The translations under genes and the position numbers were made by a program. Of a stretch of DNA of 64,000 nucleotides, positions 51,863-63,562 are shown one piece after another. Position 1 is the stretch's first letter. Each line of letters opens with the position of its first letter. Origin of the DNA: Brasenia schreberi (Eukaryota; Streptophyta; Magnoliopsida; Nymphaeales; Cabombaceae); assembly GCA_036023115.1 (NCBI GenBank), contig JAYKKT010000046.1, positions 5,230,001 to 5,294,000 on the forward strand. Direction: 5' to 3'. Below the pieces are notes generated by a model that was not told where the DNA came from, searched no databases, and was given only the letters and a program-made list of their open reading frames with translations.

Positions 51863-52200
51863 GGCTAAAATTCACTCCTAGTGAAATCCTAAACCCTAAC
51901 ATTGAATAACGCCACAGATCAGCAAAGTTAAACCCTAAAACCCCAAATCGAAACCCTAGAAAACTGGAAAAACAAAACATCTCTAGCAGCAAAGAAATCA
52001 AGGAATCAGGGCAACAAGAAAAATAGAAAAACCGAACAGAGACAATCAAAAGAGATAGAAGGAGATCGAGATCGTACCCGATGAACGGATTGAAGTGCGA
52101 GGAAGAGAGCGGAGTGAAGGAGAAAGGCGAAGCTTTTCGTCGGACGAAGTGCGAGAACGAGAAGGCAGGTATTTATCCGAGAGGGAGAGAGGGGTAATGG
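51863..52200 (-). promoter_or_regulatory. 5' leader with intron of the importin-alpha gene
   Basis: On the minus strand a purine-rich leader ends CATCGG|GTACGA (donor at 52077). A probable acceptor is TTTCACTAG|GAGTG, 15 nt before the ATG. Leader introns are common in plant housekeeping genes. No clear TATA box was seen upstream. Confidence 0.4.
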
Positions 52201-53069
52201 AAATGCCCTTCTATTCTCATTTTATTACTTAATGCACAAAAATTTGAATTTCTCTGCCTTCCCACTTGCGTTGGTTGCATGATTAGGGCGCGCCAAAAGG
52301 ATCGGGTTTACTCCGATTCGGACCCGTACCAAATCCAATACGTCTAGGGACGAAAACCAACCGAGCTTGAGCGACCTTGGTTTGTTCAAGATCGGCTCGA
52401 CTCAGAAAAGCATGGCTTGGGCTTGGCTCGTTCACAGGCTACGTTGTTCATGAGTTCAGTTTTGAACCTGAGCTTAAGCTCAAGCCTACTTTAGTTACGG
52501 GTGAGCTGGCCTTTATGTTAACTCAAGTTTATACATAAAACTTTCGATTGAGTTGAGTTTGAGCTCGATCAAGTCTCACTTGAAGCTTTCTTAAGCTTTT
52601 TACTCTATCAATATGAATGGAATATAAACCCTATTGAATCATGTAAAGCCACAGCATATCAAGTATATGATAATACTTGAAAATGAATAGTTAAAAAAAT
52701 GCACGTTTAAGACTTTGTTGTTAGAAAATGAGAAGCTGGGGTTCGGCAGACATACTAGACCGGTACCGAACGGGCACACCCCTCGTATCGAACTCTTGAC
52801 AATCGACAATTGAGAGAATTTTCGAATAGACCAAGTAACCAGGAAAGAAGAGTGTCCTTGTGAAAGATGGTAGAAGTTCCATGTTAGAAAGCTATCGACA
52901 ATTAGAATCTATTGATTTTTACTTGTTCTTTAACTGAGGCTGACGAAGTAATGGTGTTTCATTAGAATTGATAGTTAAGAGTCCAAGTCTTCTGTTCTTT
53001 TTTCCTACAAGCCAGAAATGTTACTCATCTTCTCAAACTATTCGATACCACACATTATAGTGAACAACA

Positions 53070-53330
53070 TTTTGGAACCGGAACAGAAGAAGAACCCTCC
53101 AGTTTCCCGATTCGTCGGTTTTGGTTCCGATCCAATTTCATTTGACAAATCAATGTAACAAAGGTGGGATTTTGGAACTGGAACCAAAATACAAATTGAA
53201 GCTGTCAATTTTAGCTCTGGTTTTGATTTAGTCTCCCCATGAATGGAACCAAAACCGAATCACGAGGACACCAACTTTGATTTGGTCTTGGTTTCAGTTC
53301 CATCCAATTCTTATGGGTGTGCCTGGCCCT
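53070..53330. repeat. GAACC-rich dispersed repeat
   Basis: GGAACCGGAACAGAAG, GGTTCCGATCC, GGAACTGGAACCAAAA and similar words over about 260 nt. Confidence 0.6.
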
Positions 53331-53994
53331 TGGTACTAGAACTGTAGCCGTAAACCCATATAAACTCGTAATCATGATTAAGGAGAACTTGTTTGATTTA
53401 CGAGTAAAACTGCTTGGGTTTTCAAACTACACGATAGAGAAAGAAGTGTGGGTTTTTGTAGGAAGCTCCTTGGTCAAGTTTCTGCTGCTCTATGCCCACG
53501 TTTTCTATTGAGATTGGACCCACACTAGTCAGGTTCTGCATTTGACAATACAAAGAATTGCGAATACGAAAAATTGAGGCCCAGTTCTCAAACCGTGAAC
53601 CAAACACACCCTAAGGTGGTTCGAGTCCAGTTCAAACCGCCTTTATACTCAAATACTTTCATTGTTTCGTTAGCATGATCAACAGTGAAGATCTAAATTA
53701 AAAGTACTATCATATTTTTATACTTTACATTTAATTTGTCAAGTGCAACTCAAAATTGAATAATAAAAATGATAAAATAGATTTGAGCATGGATAGAATT
53801 TTTTAATTTATGGATATTATGCTTATCATTATCTTTGGCTCTGTAATGGGTCCTGAAAGGAGCAAGGGCTGGTAAATGAGACAAGCTTATCATTAATTTC
53901 TTGGGTTCATTAATAGCTTGTTTCAGCTTGGCTTGGGGACCTAAGTCGATATAAGCTAGCAAGACAAGCTGCAAAGAGGGTGAGCTCCTCTTGT

Positions 53995-54290
53995 TCAGCC
54001 TAAAGGTGGGGGTCCAGTTTGGGTCTGGTCAGGTGGGTTGAATCAGACCTGAGCTGCCCCGCAACAGAACCAGAACTGGAGACCCCAGTGGTTTGGTTCT
54101 GGTTCAACCTATGAGGGAACCAAACCAGAACTGTTACCAGCGGCCAATATTGAGCTGTACTATAAAATCCCTGATTCTACTGTCCTTGAAAGTCAGTTCC
54201 ACGATTTCCCTGTAAGCCGTTTGCATAAACATGGAACTGGACTGTGAGAGTCCAGTTCGGACTCGCTTTTTCTGCAATGCAAACAGGCCG
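53995..54290. repeat. GAACC-rich dispersed repeat
   Basis: AACAGAACCAGAACTGGA, GGTTCTGGTTCAACC and GAACCAAACCAGAAC; same word family as at 53.1 kb. Confidence 0.6.
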
Positions 54291-56513
54291 TAAACAGAGG
54301 CCCTTTATGTCCAAACGAGAATGGGATTCTCCATTAAGTAAAGGATATGCATGTAAAGGATTTATAAAGAAGTCGCCCCCTAAATCTCTCTCACTCACAC
54401 ATAATTTATATATAATGAAAAGTTTAATATGCTTGCCATATTATTTACATATCTCCTATATATTTGAAAATGTTAATTATTTGTTTCTTTCAAAAAGAAA
54501 AAAGTAAAACGTACTCATTAAACTTGATTCACATGCATAATCTTGTTTTTCAATTCGACCATTCTAAGATGAATAGATGAGATCTTCAACCATACAATTT
54601 GATGATTAATGAATTCTGATAGCCGAAGCTGTTGATCATAGAACCCCTTCTTAGGTTGTCGTGGATGTAAACGGATCGGATTGTTCATTGTTAAACCCAA
54701 TTACTCAAATTTGGATATATGAACTCGAACCGTTTGCACTGGGTCAGAATTGATTGCTTTGAGGAACCGGTTCTGAAATGGAGTCTTTGTGCTTTCTTCT
54801 ACGAATGTCTCGCCTCTTTTTCTTGGTGTGTGATAGAGCTTCTTTGTATGTGATAGAAGTGAAACGAACCCTAACATGCACACTCACACATACGAGTATG
54901 CGTGGGTCGGTTTTTCCTCTGTGGTTGAGTTTTCTCTCTTTTCCTCTCTTTATATATATATAAGTATGTGTATGTAACACTATATATATATATATATATA
55001 TTATCTACATGTATATATGCATATGTATATATATATATATAAACATATTCATCATATATATATATAATATTTATATTCGGTTATTCTGTTTTCAAATCTT
55101 AAAAAACAAATCTAACCGATGTAAACCAAAACCAAACCAAATTTCAGTAGTTGAACTGAAATAGAAGATTTATGCGGTAGTTTTTAATAATCCATTGAGA
55201 AGCAATAGAAGATTCCAATTTCACTAAGCACGGGTCAATTTAATGATCATAAAAGGCAGTTTAGGTGAACGGAAAAGCAAAGAACATTTTACAAAAGTCT
55301 ACCTAAATAAACAGTTATTTGCAAAAAGCCACTAAAATTTTCCAGTTATCACACTTGACCACTTATTAGATTCCATCCATAATGTTCAATCCTGCTGCAG
55401 CCAGTAACACGATATTTAATTTGCTACATTATCAGTCAATTGCCTTTTTTTTAGTGAGCTGACTTGTTAAAATGATAAATATAGGTCGATTTACACGCTA
55501 ACATTGCCATTCACTAGTTTTAAAATCTCTGCACTCAAATCTTAACCTCTTTAGTTCCTCCCCTTTTCCTCTCTAAGTTGTTCCTCCCCCTTTTTTTCCT
55601 GTGAGGTTTGAACAGTAAAAGAGAGATGGGAGTGCCGAGCTCCATTAGCAAGCACCATCGATATATTCTAGAAAAAAAAACTTCCAAGTTTAACTATCAT
55701 GACATAGTTCTCATATGGTGTTCCTCTATATTAATTATTTGTTATACAATAATTGTCATATATTAGCTTAAAATGTACAAATCACGATTGGGAATGCAAT
55801 TTGATGAGAATGGATATTTTGTTTGGTTTATTTCTCCAAAAATCAAGAACCGATTATATTGGTCTACTTGAAGGTTGAGGCTAGAACCAAAACAAACCGG
55901 ATCATGAACACAAGCTCGGTGGAACAACTAAGTTAGCTATATAACTCAGCACAAAACAAATGAGTATATGTATCCTTCCGGTAGCTATAGAAACAGTGAG
56001 AATTCTCTCTCTCTCTCTCTCTCTTATTTTTGTTTTGAAAAGAAAGAAGAATCACAGCGACGTGCATGAGGATGACTATGATACGAGAAATTATAGAGCC
56101 TCTTTTGTGGGAATTATCTTTTCCGTGTGGGTTTTCTGATATTCCAGGGTTGAGAAATCGAAAAGAGGAGAAATAACCACACAACCCTGCAGATTCGAGC
56201 CTAGAGATATTTTGCAAAACCGCTTTCATCAAAACTTCCGGTTTTATAAAACTGCTTTCCTGCTGCAAAATATCTCGTCGCCAAACCCGCCGGGAACGTT
56301 CTGGATCCTTTGCAGATAGATATTTTCCCGCACTTTACTCCTCTCTCTGTCTCTGGAATTATTCCTCTCCGCAAATAGAGGGTTGCAAGTACGGAGACCT
56401 TCTCCTCAGATTGACGGAGAAGAGGGAACCCGATATATCACAAGATTCCGACGGACATAACTTCTTGCAGCATGAAATCCCGGCGGTGAACGACCGAAGT
56501 TTTCGCCGGGAAA

Positions 56514-56988
56514 ATGGACCTTGAAGGGAAAATTTCGTACTACAATGTTCTCGGCATCGATCGGGGCGCTTCAGTCGCTGAGATTCGCGCAGCATACCGG
56601 AAGCTTGCATTGGTTAGGACGCTGTCTTTCTTTCCATGCGTTTTAGTTTTTAGTTCGGGTTTTTGTTCTTACTTTGGTTTTTGGGAATTTGGCCTCCGTT
56701 GGATGAAGAAATGGCATCCGGATCGATGGACAAGAGATCCGGCAGTGGCGGGGGAGGCGAAACGGAGATTTCAGCAGATCCAGGAGGCATATACAGGTAA
56801 TTGCGCAAAGAGAAGCGCCCAAGGATTTCTCTCATGGTGGATTCACTTAACGCTCACGGTGATTGGTTGATTGACGGCGCAGTTCTCTCTGACGAAGGTA
56901 AGAGGGTGATGTACGATTCAGGGCTGTTCGATACTATGGATGAAGAGGACGAGGTGAGATCTCAGATAGGGATCGATACGGAGATCAC

Positions 56989-57023
<35 letters not shown>

Positions 57024-57433
57024 AATTTCTGCTATTCCTAGTTTTAAAGTTTACTTGATCTTTCGCGTTTCTGGGGCAGAAATTCTGCGATTTTATGCAG
57101 GAGATGGTGTCGATGATGAACCAGACGAAAAACGAGGTAACGATCGATCAAATCCCTTTATTACTCTCATCTAGAGCATAAAACACTGAAATTTCTATCC
57201 AGATATCAAGAGCATTTGGATAAACGGATGGTATGTTTCTTTAGAAGAACAGTTTTCAAGACCTTCAGAGGATGTTCATGGAGATGGCTGGAGGCGAGGG
57301 CGTCGAGACGTCATCGGCATTCGACGACGGGGGCTGTGGGGCGTCCCAGAAAGCGTCAAAGTGTGGGTCAAGCAGGAGGCGTCGGCAGGAAGGGTGTCAA
57401 GGGGAGCGTCAAGTTTTCAGGTCCCAATCTTAG
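56514..57433 (+). CDS. small J-domain (DnaJ/HSP40-like) protein
   Basis: Five exons: 56514-56612, 56709-56796, 56883-56953, 57080-57136 and 57245-57433 (TAG 57431-57433). All phases match; total 167 aa. The J domain is complete: [33 protein letters not shown] with HPD at 36-38, [40 protein letters not shown] and [23 protein letters not shown] match the acidic/amphipathic tail of short plant J proteins of about 160 aa. There is no G/F-rich or zinc domain, so it is a class C (type III) J protein, which stimulates the ATPase of an Hsp70. The tail ends in an arginine-rich segment. The acceptor of intron 1 (GATGAAG) is weak, and that 96-nt intron is in frame without stops, so an unspliced form would insert 32 residues. 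Confidence 0.9.
57000..57022. repeat. (CT)n run in an intron of the J-domain gene
   Basis: A CT run of over 20 nt within intron 3. Confidence 0.85.
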
Positions 57434-58778
57434 TTTCCCTCCGGCATCAGATAACTTCAGTTCAGAAACGTCGCAGATTCGAGATCAAACTGCTAGTAAA
57501 CAAATTCATGGCGTCGTCGGTGTGAGAGCATTTTTCTTCACCTTCTCTTAAATCCATTGATTTCTAAAGGTGTTATTATTCGACGAAATGCTTAATTTAA
57601 GAAAAACTTAAACATGCAATCTCTCGTTTGGCTGCGCGCCGTGAGGAAGAATCGGAGCTCTCTGTTCTCGATCAAGCACGTGAGAGACGTTTACTGTTTC
57701 GTGGGGAGCGTGCCGCTCTCGACGTCGCGCGACCGTCACCTCGCTGTAACATTGGCTGAATGGTGTGCTTTTTGCTGGACAGTGAGGGTGCGCCCACGCC
57801 ATCTCCATCGAATAAGATGTGTGGCCGATGTGATATGCTACGGAGCTTTGCAACAGGACCTGTGTTTTCTGGTGGTGCACGGTGGCGGATCTATGTTCCA
57901 CTCAAATGATGGGTTATATGTATACATCTAGGGATTGTTGGCGCTTTGTAAATGAGGCGGAACAGAGAGGGACTATCCAACGTGACCACGCCCGTTGAGC
58001 CTGTGCATGGCCATATCAAACAGTGCCTTTGTGTCTAACTTGGGTTACTTTTGAGTGCTGCGCCTTCGCGAGTTTTCGACGATAAAAGCTTTACCTCTTC
58101 GACCTACCACAAAGTCTGTGGTTGTGTAGTAGATATGGCTGGAACTGATTCTCCTGAGACCAGGAATCGGAACCCATTTGGGAAGAAAATTGAGAATTTC
58201 AAAAAAGAAGCAAGGAAAGAGAACTAAAATTTTTAAACCGTTGGTTCCAATTTCAGCCCAGTTCTGGGCCCATGGAAGTTCAAACCTAAACTAGAGGATT
58301 GTCACCGGTTTTAGGTCTAGTTGAGTTGTTTTTTTTTTGTTCCAGCCAGTTCTTGGTTTCTGGCTGAGTAAGACATTGAATTCTTCGAGGGATCCCACAA
58401 ACAGGGATGGCAATGGGGGCGGGGTGGGACGGTTTTTACTCTACCTGCACTCATCCCACACTAGAAGCCTCTTTGTAACTCTGCCTCATCTCGTCCAGCA
58501 GGTCTTGGGAATCAAGCCCCGCAACCTATGTTACAAGCCATCCCTGTCCACTGTTACTTCAAACCTATAAAAGTATTTAAAAATTTTTGTTAGTATTATA
58601 TATTCTACATAAAATATAAAATCTTTTTTATGGTATCTTAATTATTAAACTAAAAGTTATTAAGAGTATTATATATATAAACACGTGTATGTATCGGGAC
58701 ATGGTTTTTTACTCCTTGAGAACCTAACCCAAGTAGGGGTTGGGTGGGTGGAATTGCCATCCCTACCTGCAGATGGAT
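57434..58778. other. 3' flank of the J-domain gene and spacer
   Basis: Beyond the probable 3' untranslated region, two overlapping frames at about 57.61-57.93 kb are open on the plus strand. One reads ISRLAARREEESELSVLDQA, coiled-coil-like, and stops after about 45 codons. I cannot assign it. A GAACC-rich repeat lies at 58.14-58.37 kb. Confidence 0.45.
58135..58370. repeat. GAACC/GGTTC-rich dispersed repeat
   Basis: GGAACTGATTC, GGAATCGGAACCC, GGTTCCAATTTC and CAGCCAGTTCTTGG words; shares the composition of the five earlier copies. Confidence 0.5.
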
Positions 58779-59187
58779 TCAGCATTGACCTTTCGCTTTT
58801 ATATTCAGAGGAAACATTGCACTTAGAATGGTAGATTCATCGTGACAGTGCTGTGGCGTGGAATCCGGTGTTGCTTCATTGATTTCTGAGCGAGAGCATA
58901 TGGCTGCTATTTTCCTTGTTTTCTTGATAGCCTTCATGACCAATGGAGGATCGATCCAACCAACAATTGTCAGTTTTTGTTGTTGGAAATACATGTAGTG
59001 TTCATAAATACATGAAAAAATGCAACAGACATATGTTGCAGTTTTCAGCTTAAGAAATCTTTTCAAAAATTTAAAGAAAGGGATTCAAATCAAATCTCTT
59101 ACCATTAAGGCCATGTATAGCCTTCTTGATCTTGTGAACGCAACCATTGCAATCCATCCGAACATGGATCTCAGTGATTTTAACTTT
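58779..59187 (-). pseudogene. N-terminal half of an HMA-domain (HIPP-like) protein gene
   Basis: Minus-strand exon 59187-59103 starts after GTCAGCAG and ends AATG|GTAAGAG. It reads KVKITEIHVRMDCNGCVHKI then KKAIHGLNG. The MDCNGC is the metal-binding CxxC core (M-x-C-x-x-C) of heavy-metal-associated domains. The next exon should begin at 59011 and reads IYEHYMYFQQQKLTIVGWID then PPLVMKAIKKTRKIAAICSR, the second half of the domain. Its acceptor is TTTTTTCAT|GTATTT where TTTTTTCAG is expected, so the splice site appears lost. After SRSE the family continues into a long proline-rich tail, but here 30 unrelated residues lead to TGA (58779-58781). HIPP proteins bind heavy metals and are usually anchored by C-terminal isoprenylation. 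The broken acceptor and the missing tail mark a pseudogene fragment. Confidence 0.75.
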
Positions 59188-59744
59188 CTGCTGACAGTGT
59201 TTTAAAGGGAGAATGAGCAAATTAGAGCAACCTAACAGCTTTTTAAAAGAAAAGATCTTTTCATTTATAAACACATCAGGACTTCCATTCGATGAATTGG
59301 AACAAGTCTAAAACACAAAACCTGTTGCATTTGAAGCCCTTTCTAGATCTCTTGGAGTGACTAATGGGAAGCAATCAATGTTAAAAGGCTATATTTTTCT
59401 AAATAAGTAGATAAGAAACTCTTAATTCTGAATGACCATCCTGTCTTCATATTCAAAAGTAATGACAAACTGTTGAAGGGGGAGAGATACGTATATAAAA
59501 GAGAGACCGGAGAATATAGAAAAGTTTCGAGGCAGGGAGGGATGCAAAGAATTGCACCTGCTTTTAGCTTTTTATGATGGGTCATGAATGATTCATTAAT
59601 ACCAAAATGCTACAAAAGTCCACGTGGCACGAACCACTGCTCTTGTCTAATCTCCTCAAGCTCGACCCCGGTAAACTCGAAGCTAACTCGACTTTGTCAA
59701 GCTCGAGTTGCTCTCGGATGTCCAGTTTTAGGAACTGAAGAACC

Positions 59745-59824
<80 letters not shown>
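59745..59824. repeat. compound (CT)n(AT)n microsatellite
   Basis: About 30 nt CT followed by about 48 nt AT. Confidence 0.95.
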
Positions 59825-59828
<4 letters not shown>

Positions 59829-60012
59829 ATCTAATCCTACCATATTGAGGTTGTTCATTGACTATTGTTTTTAAGATATGAGTATTTTTAAAAGTTATAA
59901 AATATTTAAAAAATAAAAAAGAATTTTATTATATTCATATCATTGAAAAATGAGTGACCAATGTCAACAGAATTCAATCACTTATAGAGAGACCAGATTC
60001 TACTTGCCACTG

Positions 60013-60016
<4 letters not shown>

Positions 60017-60075
<59 letters not shown>
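60017..60075. repeat. (TA)n microsatellite
   Basis: About 58 nt of TA. With the array at 59.78-59.82 kb it encloses a 190-nt AT-rich segment. Confidence 0.95.
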
Positions 60076-60077
<2 letters not shown>

Positions 60078-60929
60078 CAAGCCCCATTGGGATTTGAGCT
60101 CACTAAGCTTGATACAAATTCCAGCTTAATCGAGTTAGTCTTGGTCGCATCAAGCTGAAATAAGCCTGGAAAGCTTAGCTCAAGTTATTCAAACGTGACT
60201 GGAGCCAATCTCAAGTTTGAATGTGGTGAAGGTTGATCAAAGGTCGCGCTTGAGCTCAAGCTCCAGCACAACCTTCTTGATGAGTCAAGTCAAGCTTGCT
60301 TATACTCGAGCTCAATTCGATCACAAGCCTCCTATTAAAGGAAAATAACCTTTTTGTTCATCAACACCATGCTCGATTATTAAAGCAAAAAATATTGTTA
60401 TACTTTTTGTAATGCATTTGGTATTATTTTGCTTTGTACTTAAAATCTCAATTATTGAGCTATTTTGAGGCATTAGTGTGATAACATTGTTCTATGTACT
60501 TTTTAAAATACTCTTAAAACTTTCTAAATTATACTCATACCACCAAAAAATAATAGTTAAATATTAGTGATGGACATGTTACGATTTTCCTATATTATTA
60601 GTAGTTATATAATGTTTAAATTCACTTTCCTTATCTCAGCATTTGCAGTCCTTTCCTTTATACAATAACCTTACCTATTCTTTATAGTTTTTTCCATCCA
60701 ACTTGATGTTCATAATTTGGTATGGTTTTATTTTTGAATAAATCATACCTATTGTGTTCATGAACTCCTCCTTGGACTTTCCTTCTATTATTTCTGGTCT
60801 TCTGCTGCAACCACTAATTTCTTGCAGATCTGCTGCAACTTCCTTGATTTCGCATCCATCACATATGCGAATCTTACTAAAATATCTCTATTATTCGATC
60901 TTCCATATCAATAATGAATATTTGAATTA

Positions 60930-61055
60930 CTTTGCATTTAGTGTAAAGTGTAATAGTACTTTTAATTTAAATCATATTGTTGGTTTGAAAGATCAAACAA
61001 TGAAGATATTTATGCAAGATTATGCATAAAAAGATATTATGCATTTATCATTTTT
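60930..61055 (-). mobile_element. partial relative of the 8.4-kb MITE
   Basis: AAAGATCAAACAATGAAGAT, TTATGCAAGATTATGCATAA and ATATTATGCAT are the inverted counterpart of TGCATAATCTTGCA and TTGTTTGATCTTTGG inside the 8.4-kb element. The outer edge meets (CA)n(TA)n. Confidence 0.55.
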
Positions 61056-61056
61056 T

Positions 61057-61063
61057 TCACACG

Positions 61064-61101
<38 letters not shown>
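61057..61101. repeat. compound (CA)n(TA)n microsatellite
   Basis: About 28 nt CA followed by a short TA run. Confidence 0.95.
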
Positions 61102-61460
61102 CTAAGAGTTGCTAGACATAAATAAAGTTATCTGTCAATCTCAACATGAGGAACAATGTCATTTAATACACATATATATTAAAAGTGACGTGAGATGGAT
61201 GCCTTGATCACCACCATTCGTTCAATCAATCACATGAAGGATGTTGATGGTAAACCATGTCTAACATGAGAGGTTGTTTAGTATCTCTCTATATACATAT
61301 TTATATATAAAGTTGCTCATCAACATCAATATGAATATTGTTGTCATTGAATACACATATCTACATTAAAAGTGACGTGAAATGGATCCCTTGATTACCA
61401 TCATCCGTTTGATTGATCACATAATGATAAACAAGGTCTAATATGAGATGTTGTCTAGCA

Positions 61461-61475
<15 letters not shown>
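61102..61475. repeat. tandem duplication of about 185-190 bp
   Basis: Two diverged copies share AGTTGCT, CATCAACAT/TCTCAACAT, AAAGTGACGTGA, ATGGAT, CCTTGAT, ACCA, ATC, CAATC and TCTAA-ATGAGA-GTTGT, each ending at a CT/TA microsatellite. Confidence 0.75.

Positions 61476-61513
<38 letters not shown>
61462..61513. repeat. compound (CT)n(AT)n microsatellite
   Basis: About 24 nt CT followed by about 28 nt AT. Confidence 0.95.
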
Positions 61514-61516
<3 letters not shown>

Positions 61517-62101
61517 CCGTCTCCTATCCCACGGGGCCATACCTGTTACTCGTTAAAAAAAGGAGAACCCAAACTCTACCCTGCGCTATTAAGGTCAAAA
61601 TCATGGCCAGGTATAGGCGTGCTCCACGCCCTCTCCGAACCACCTGCCATCCCTACGCGCAGTGAACAAGAATTGCCACAAAGTCGGTTGGGTGAATCCG
61701 TGGGCACACTCCCCATCCGTGACTCCTATGCTTAATAGATCAATGCGGATGGGAACTATCTAAATTCATTAATGATAAGCTATTTGCAGATGACAAACTA
61801 AGGCTAGAACTGAGATGAGCCCGAACTATTCACTCTTCATTTTGCTGCTCACATGCATATGTATGTGAGTTACCAAGAAAGCGATAACAGCTTGGGGTGA
61901 TCCTTCACCTTGAAGTTAATTTTCAGTTCACGAATCATCCAAGAATTAGGAATCGCGTCCTTGACTGGTGAAACATCTGAGAAATCTAGCCAGAAGTTCC
62001 TTTTAACTTCACTATCTTGCAAATATTTTAGATCAATTATGATCAAACTGAAAGGATTAAGTACCACTTAGATTAGTCAAGATCAATTTGTGGAGTTTCA
62101 G

Positions 62102-62541
62102 CATCCAATTTCTCATTGTTTTCATCGCAACCAACTCCGCCAACTGAAGGTGAGCCCAAGCCAGATGATCCCGCACCACCGACTCCAGAACAAGCAAACC
62201 CTCCCCCTCCAGCAGAGGCTCCACCTCCGGCTGAACCCTCTCCTGCACCACCGGCAGAGTCCACACCTCCGCCACCACCTCCACCACCAGAGCCAGAAAA
62301 ACCAGAGGCTACAGAAACGCCCACTCCACAACCACCTCCAGAGATCAAGGAAGTTACAGAGAATATCCAACTCATAGACCACAGTGCACGCAATGGGCCC
62401 TGGTACAATTTTCATGGGATGCATGAATTGCCTCAAGTTTCTACCTATACTTATACATATGCATACAGACCTACGGTCCATGTGATTCCATTTGATGTGG
62501 AGAGAGGAGATTTTATTAGTTTATGTACCATGTTATGTTAG
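62102..62541 (+). pseudogene. proline-rich C-terminal part of an HMA/HIPP-like protein
   Basis: After an acceptor-like GTTTCAG (to 62101), a plus-strand frame reads QPTPPTEGEPKPDDPAPPTP, EQANPPPPAEAPPPAEPSPA and P8-rich sequence. Then come HELPQVSTYTYTYAYRPTVH and a terminal CTMLC, stop 62539-62541. HIPP proteins of the MDCNGC/KIKKA type have this layout: a PPPAEAPPP tail, a tyrosine-rich YxYNTYRP segment and a CaaX box. The HMA half is not found upstream on this strand; it lies 3 kb away in the opposite orientation. The end is C-T-M-L plus one extra C before the stop, so the isoprenylation box is displaced by one residue. It may be the last exon of a gene whose 5' exons are lost. An unknown stand-alone proline-rich protein is the alternative. 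AATAAA lies about 170 nt downstream. Confidence 0.6.
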
Positions 62542-62712
62542 TGAATATTAGTATGGTAGGATAGAAGGAAATAATGGAAGGGAAGTACTGAAAAAGATAG
62601 GAGAGAGAGGCAAGATGCTTTGCTTGCTCTTTAGGACATCTAGAGAATCTTGAGGTGGATCCATGGATGCATTTCTAACGCCTGCTGTCTTCCCTTCACC
62701 TTTTTTGTATTG

Positions 62713-62718
62713 AATAAA
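62713..62718 (+). terminator. polyadenylation signal candidate
   Basis: AATAAA in TGAATAAAGAAAGG, 172 nt after the stop of the proline-rich frame. Confidence 0.35.
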
Positions 62719-63424
62719 GAAAGGGCCTAGAAAGAGAGCAATCATTTTTGTAGCTTTTGCAGTGGCTTTACGGTCGCTTTCCACCATGAGGCTTTTGCTC
62801 GCACCTGCAGTGCTAGTGCTTTGCGGTGTCAGACTTTAGCCTTGAAAAGTAAGGGCGGTGTGGAGGGTGACTAACTTGGTCGTTCATGCTTTCACTATTC
62901 TATTCATGGCCTTTAAAGTTTCCCTCTGAGAAGAACGAAAAATTTCAGTGATTGATCGAGTAAGAAAGGCTTAAAAACCGATTGCTTGGGGGTGAACGCC
63001 TAGGAAAGCTTTTCTAAAACTTTACCTCGCTGAATGGCCATTCAGGTTCCTAGTGTTCGATCTCCACATACCTTCATTCAATTGAAAAGGAAAAACAGAA
63101 ACACAGAAAATGACTGATTTTGCTCCCTCAAAGATGAAAGTTAAGATCTGTGTGTGTATGCGCGCACATGGTTTGCTAGAACACTAGTTATCAATCCAGG
63201 AAAACAGCATCGTCGTTGCAAATCTGAAGCTCTAATCTTCCTGCAATTGCGACCATAGAAAAACAGGGTTTTGTGCCCAATCCACAACACAGCTTTGAAT
63301 TAGTAAAGGTGTTGAGCTGAAGGCATGGGCATGGTCATATAGTGAACATATAAGTATGGCAGTGGTATCACCCTACCTATGGTATAAATATACCTAGAAA
63401 GAGCCAGAAGGGTATCCTCTGCAC

Positions 63425-63562
63425 AAAGAGCAATAGCTCACCTGGCTAGGGGTCGACTCACGGGTTGAAGGTCATGAGTTTGATAATCAGCTGTTTGCAT
63501 CTGACTTCATTCCCAATTTTACCGAGGAGTATGAGGATCCTCCTCATCCATAAAAAAAAGGA
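63425..63562 (+). mobile_element. tRNA-derived SINE copy with A-rich tail
   Basis: AATAGCTCACCTGGCTAGGG (box A-like), GTCATGAGTTTGATAATC (decayed box B), a 3' body and an A8 tail at 63.55 kb. Confidence 0.6.

Larger units (their letters stand above)
52200..56513. other. spacer between importin-alpha and the J-domain gene
   Basis: No exon is recognised on either strand. It contains two GAACC-rich repeats (53.07-53.33 and 53.99-54.29 kb), small TA arrays at 54.95-55.07 kb and a CT run at 56.0 kb. Confidence 0.55.
59188..62101. other. spacer between the two HMA-gene pieces
   Basis: No exon is recognised. It holds TA arrays at 59.77 and 60.02 kb, a relative of the 8.4-kb MITE at 60.93 kb, a (CA)n(TA)n run at 61.06 kb and a tandem duplication at 61.1-61.5 kb. 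Confidence 0.5.

Noticed and set aside
57216..57551. Plus-strand frame of 111 codons over the last exon of the J-domain gene
   Set aside because: It is out of phase with the J-domain exons; the phase-correct frame reads [11 protein letters not shown] as in the family.
57608..57931. Plus-strand frame of 105 codons downstream of the J-domain gene, with antisense counterpart
   Set aside because: Frames are open on both strands, no motif is recognised and no splice link to the J-domain gene was found. It is only mentioned in the spacer note.
62073..62408. Glycine/serine-rich minus-strand frame opposite the proline-rich segment
   Set aside because: It is the antisense shadow of CCN proline codons; the plus frame alone has family-like sequence.
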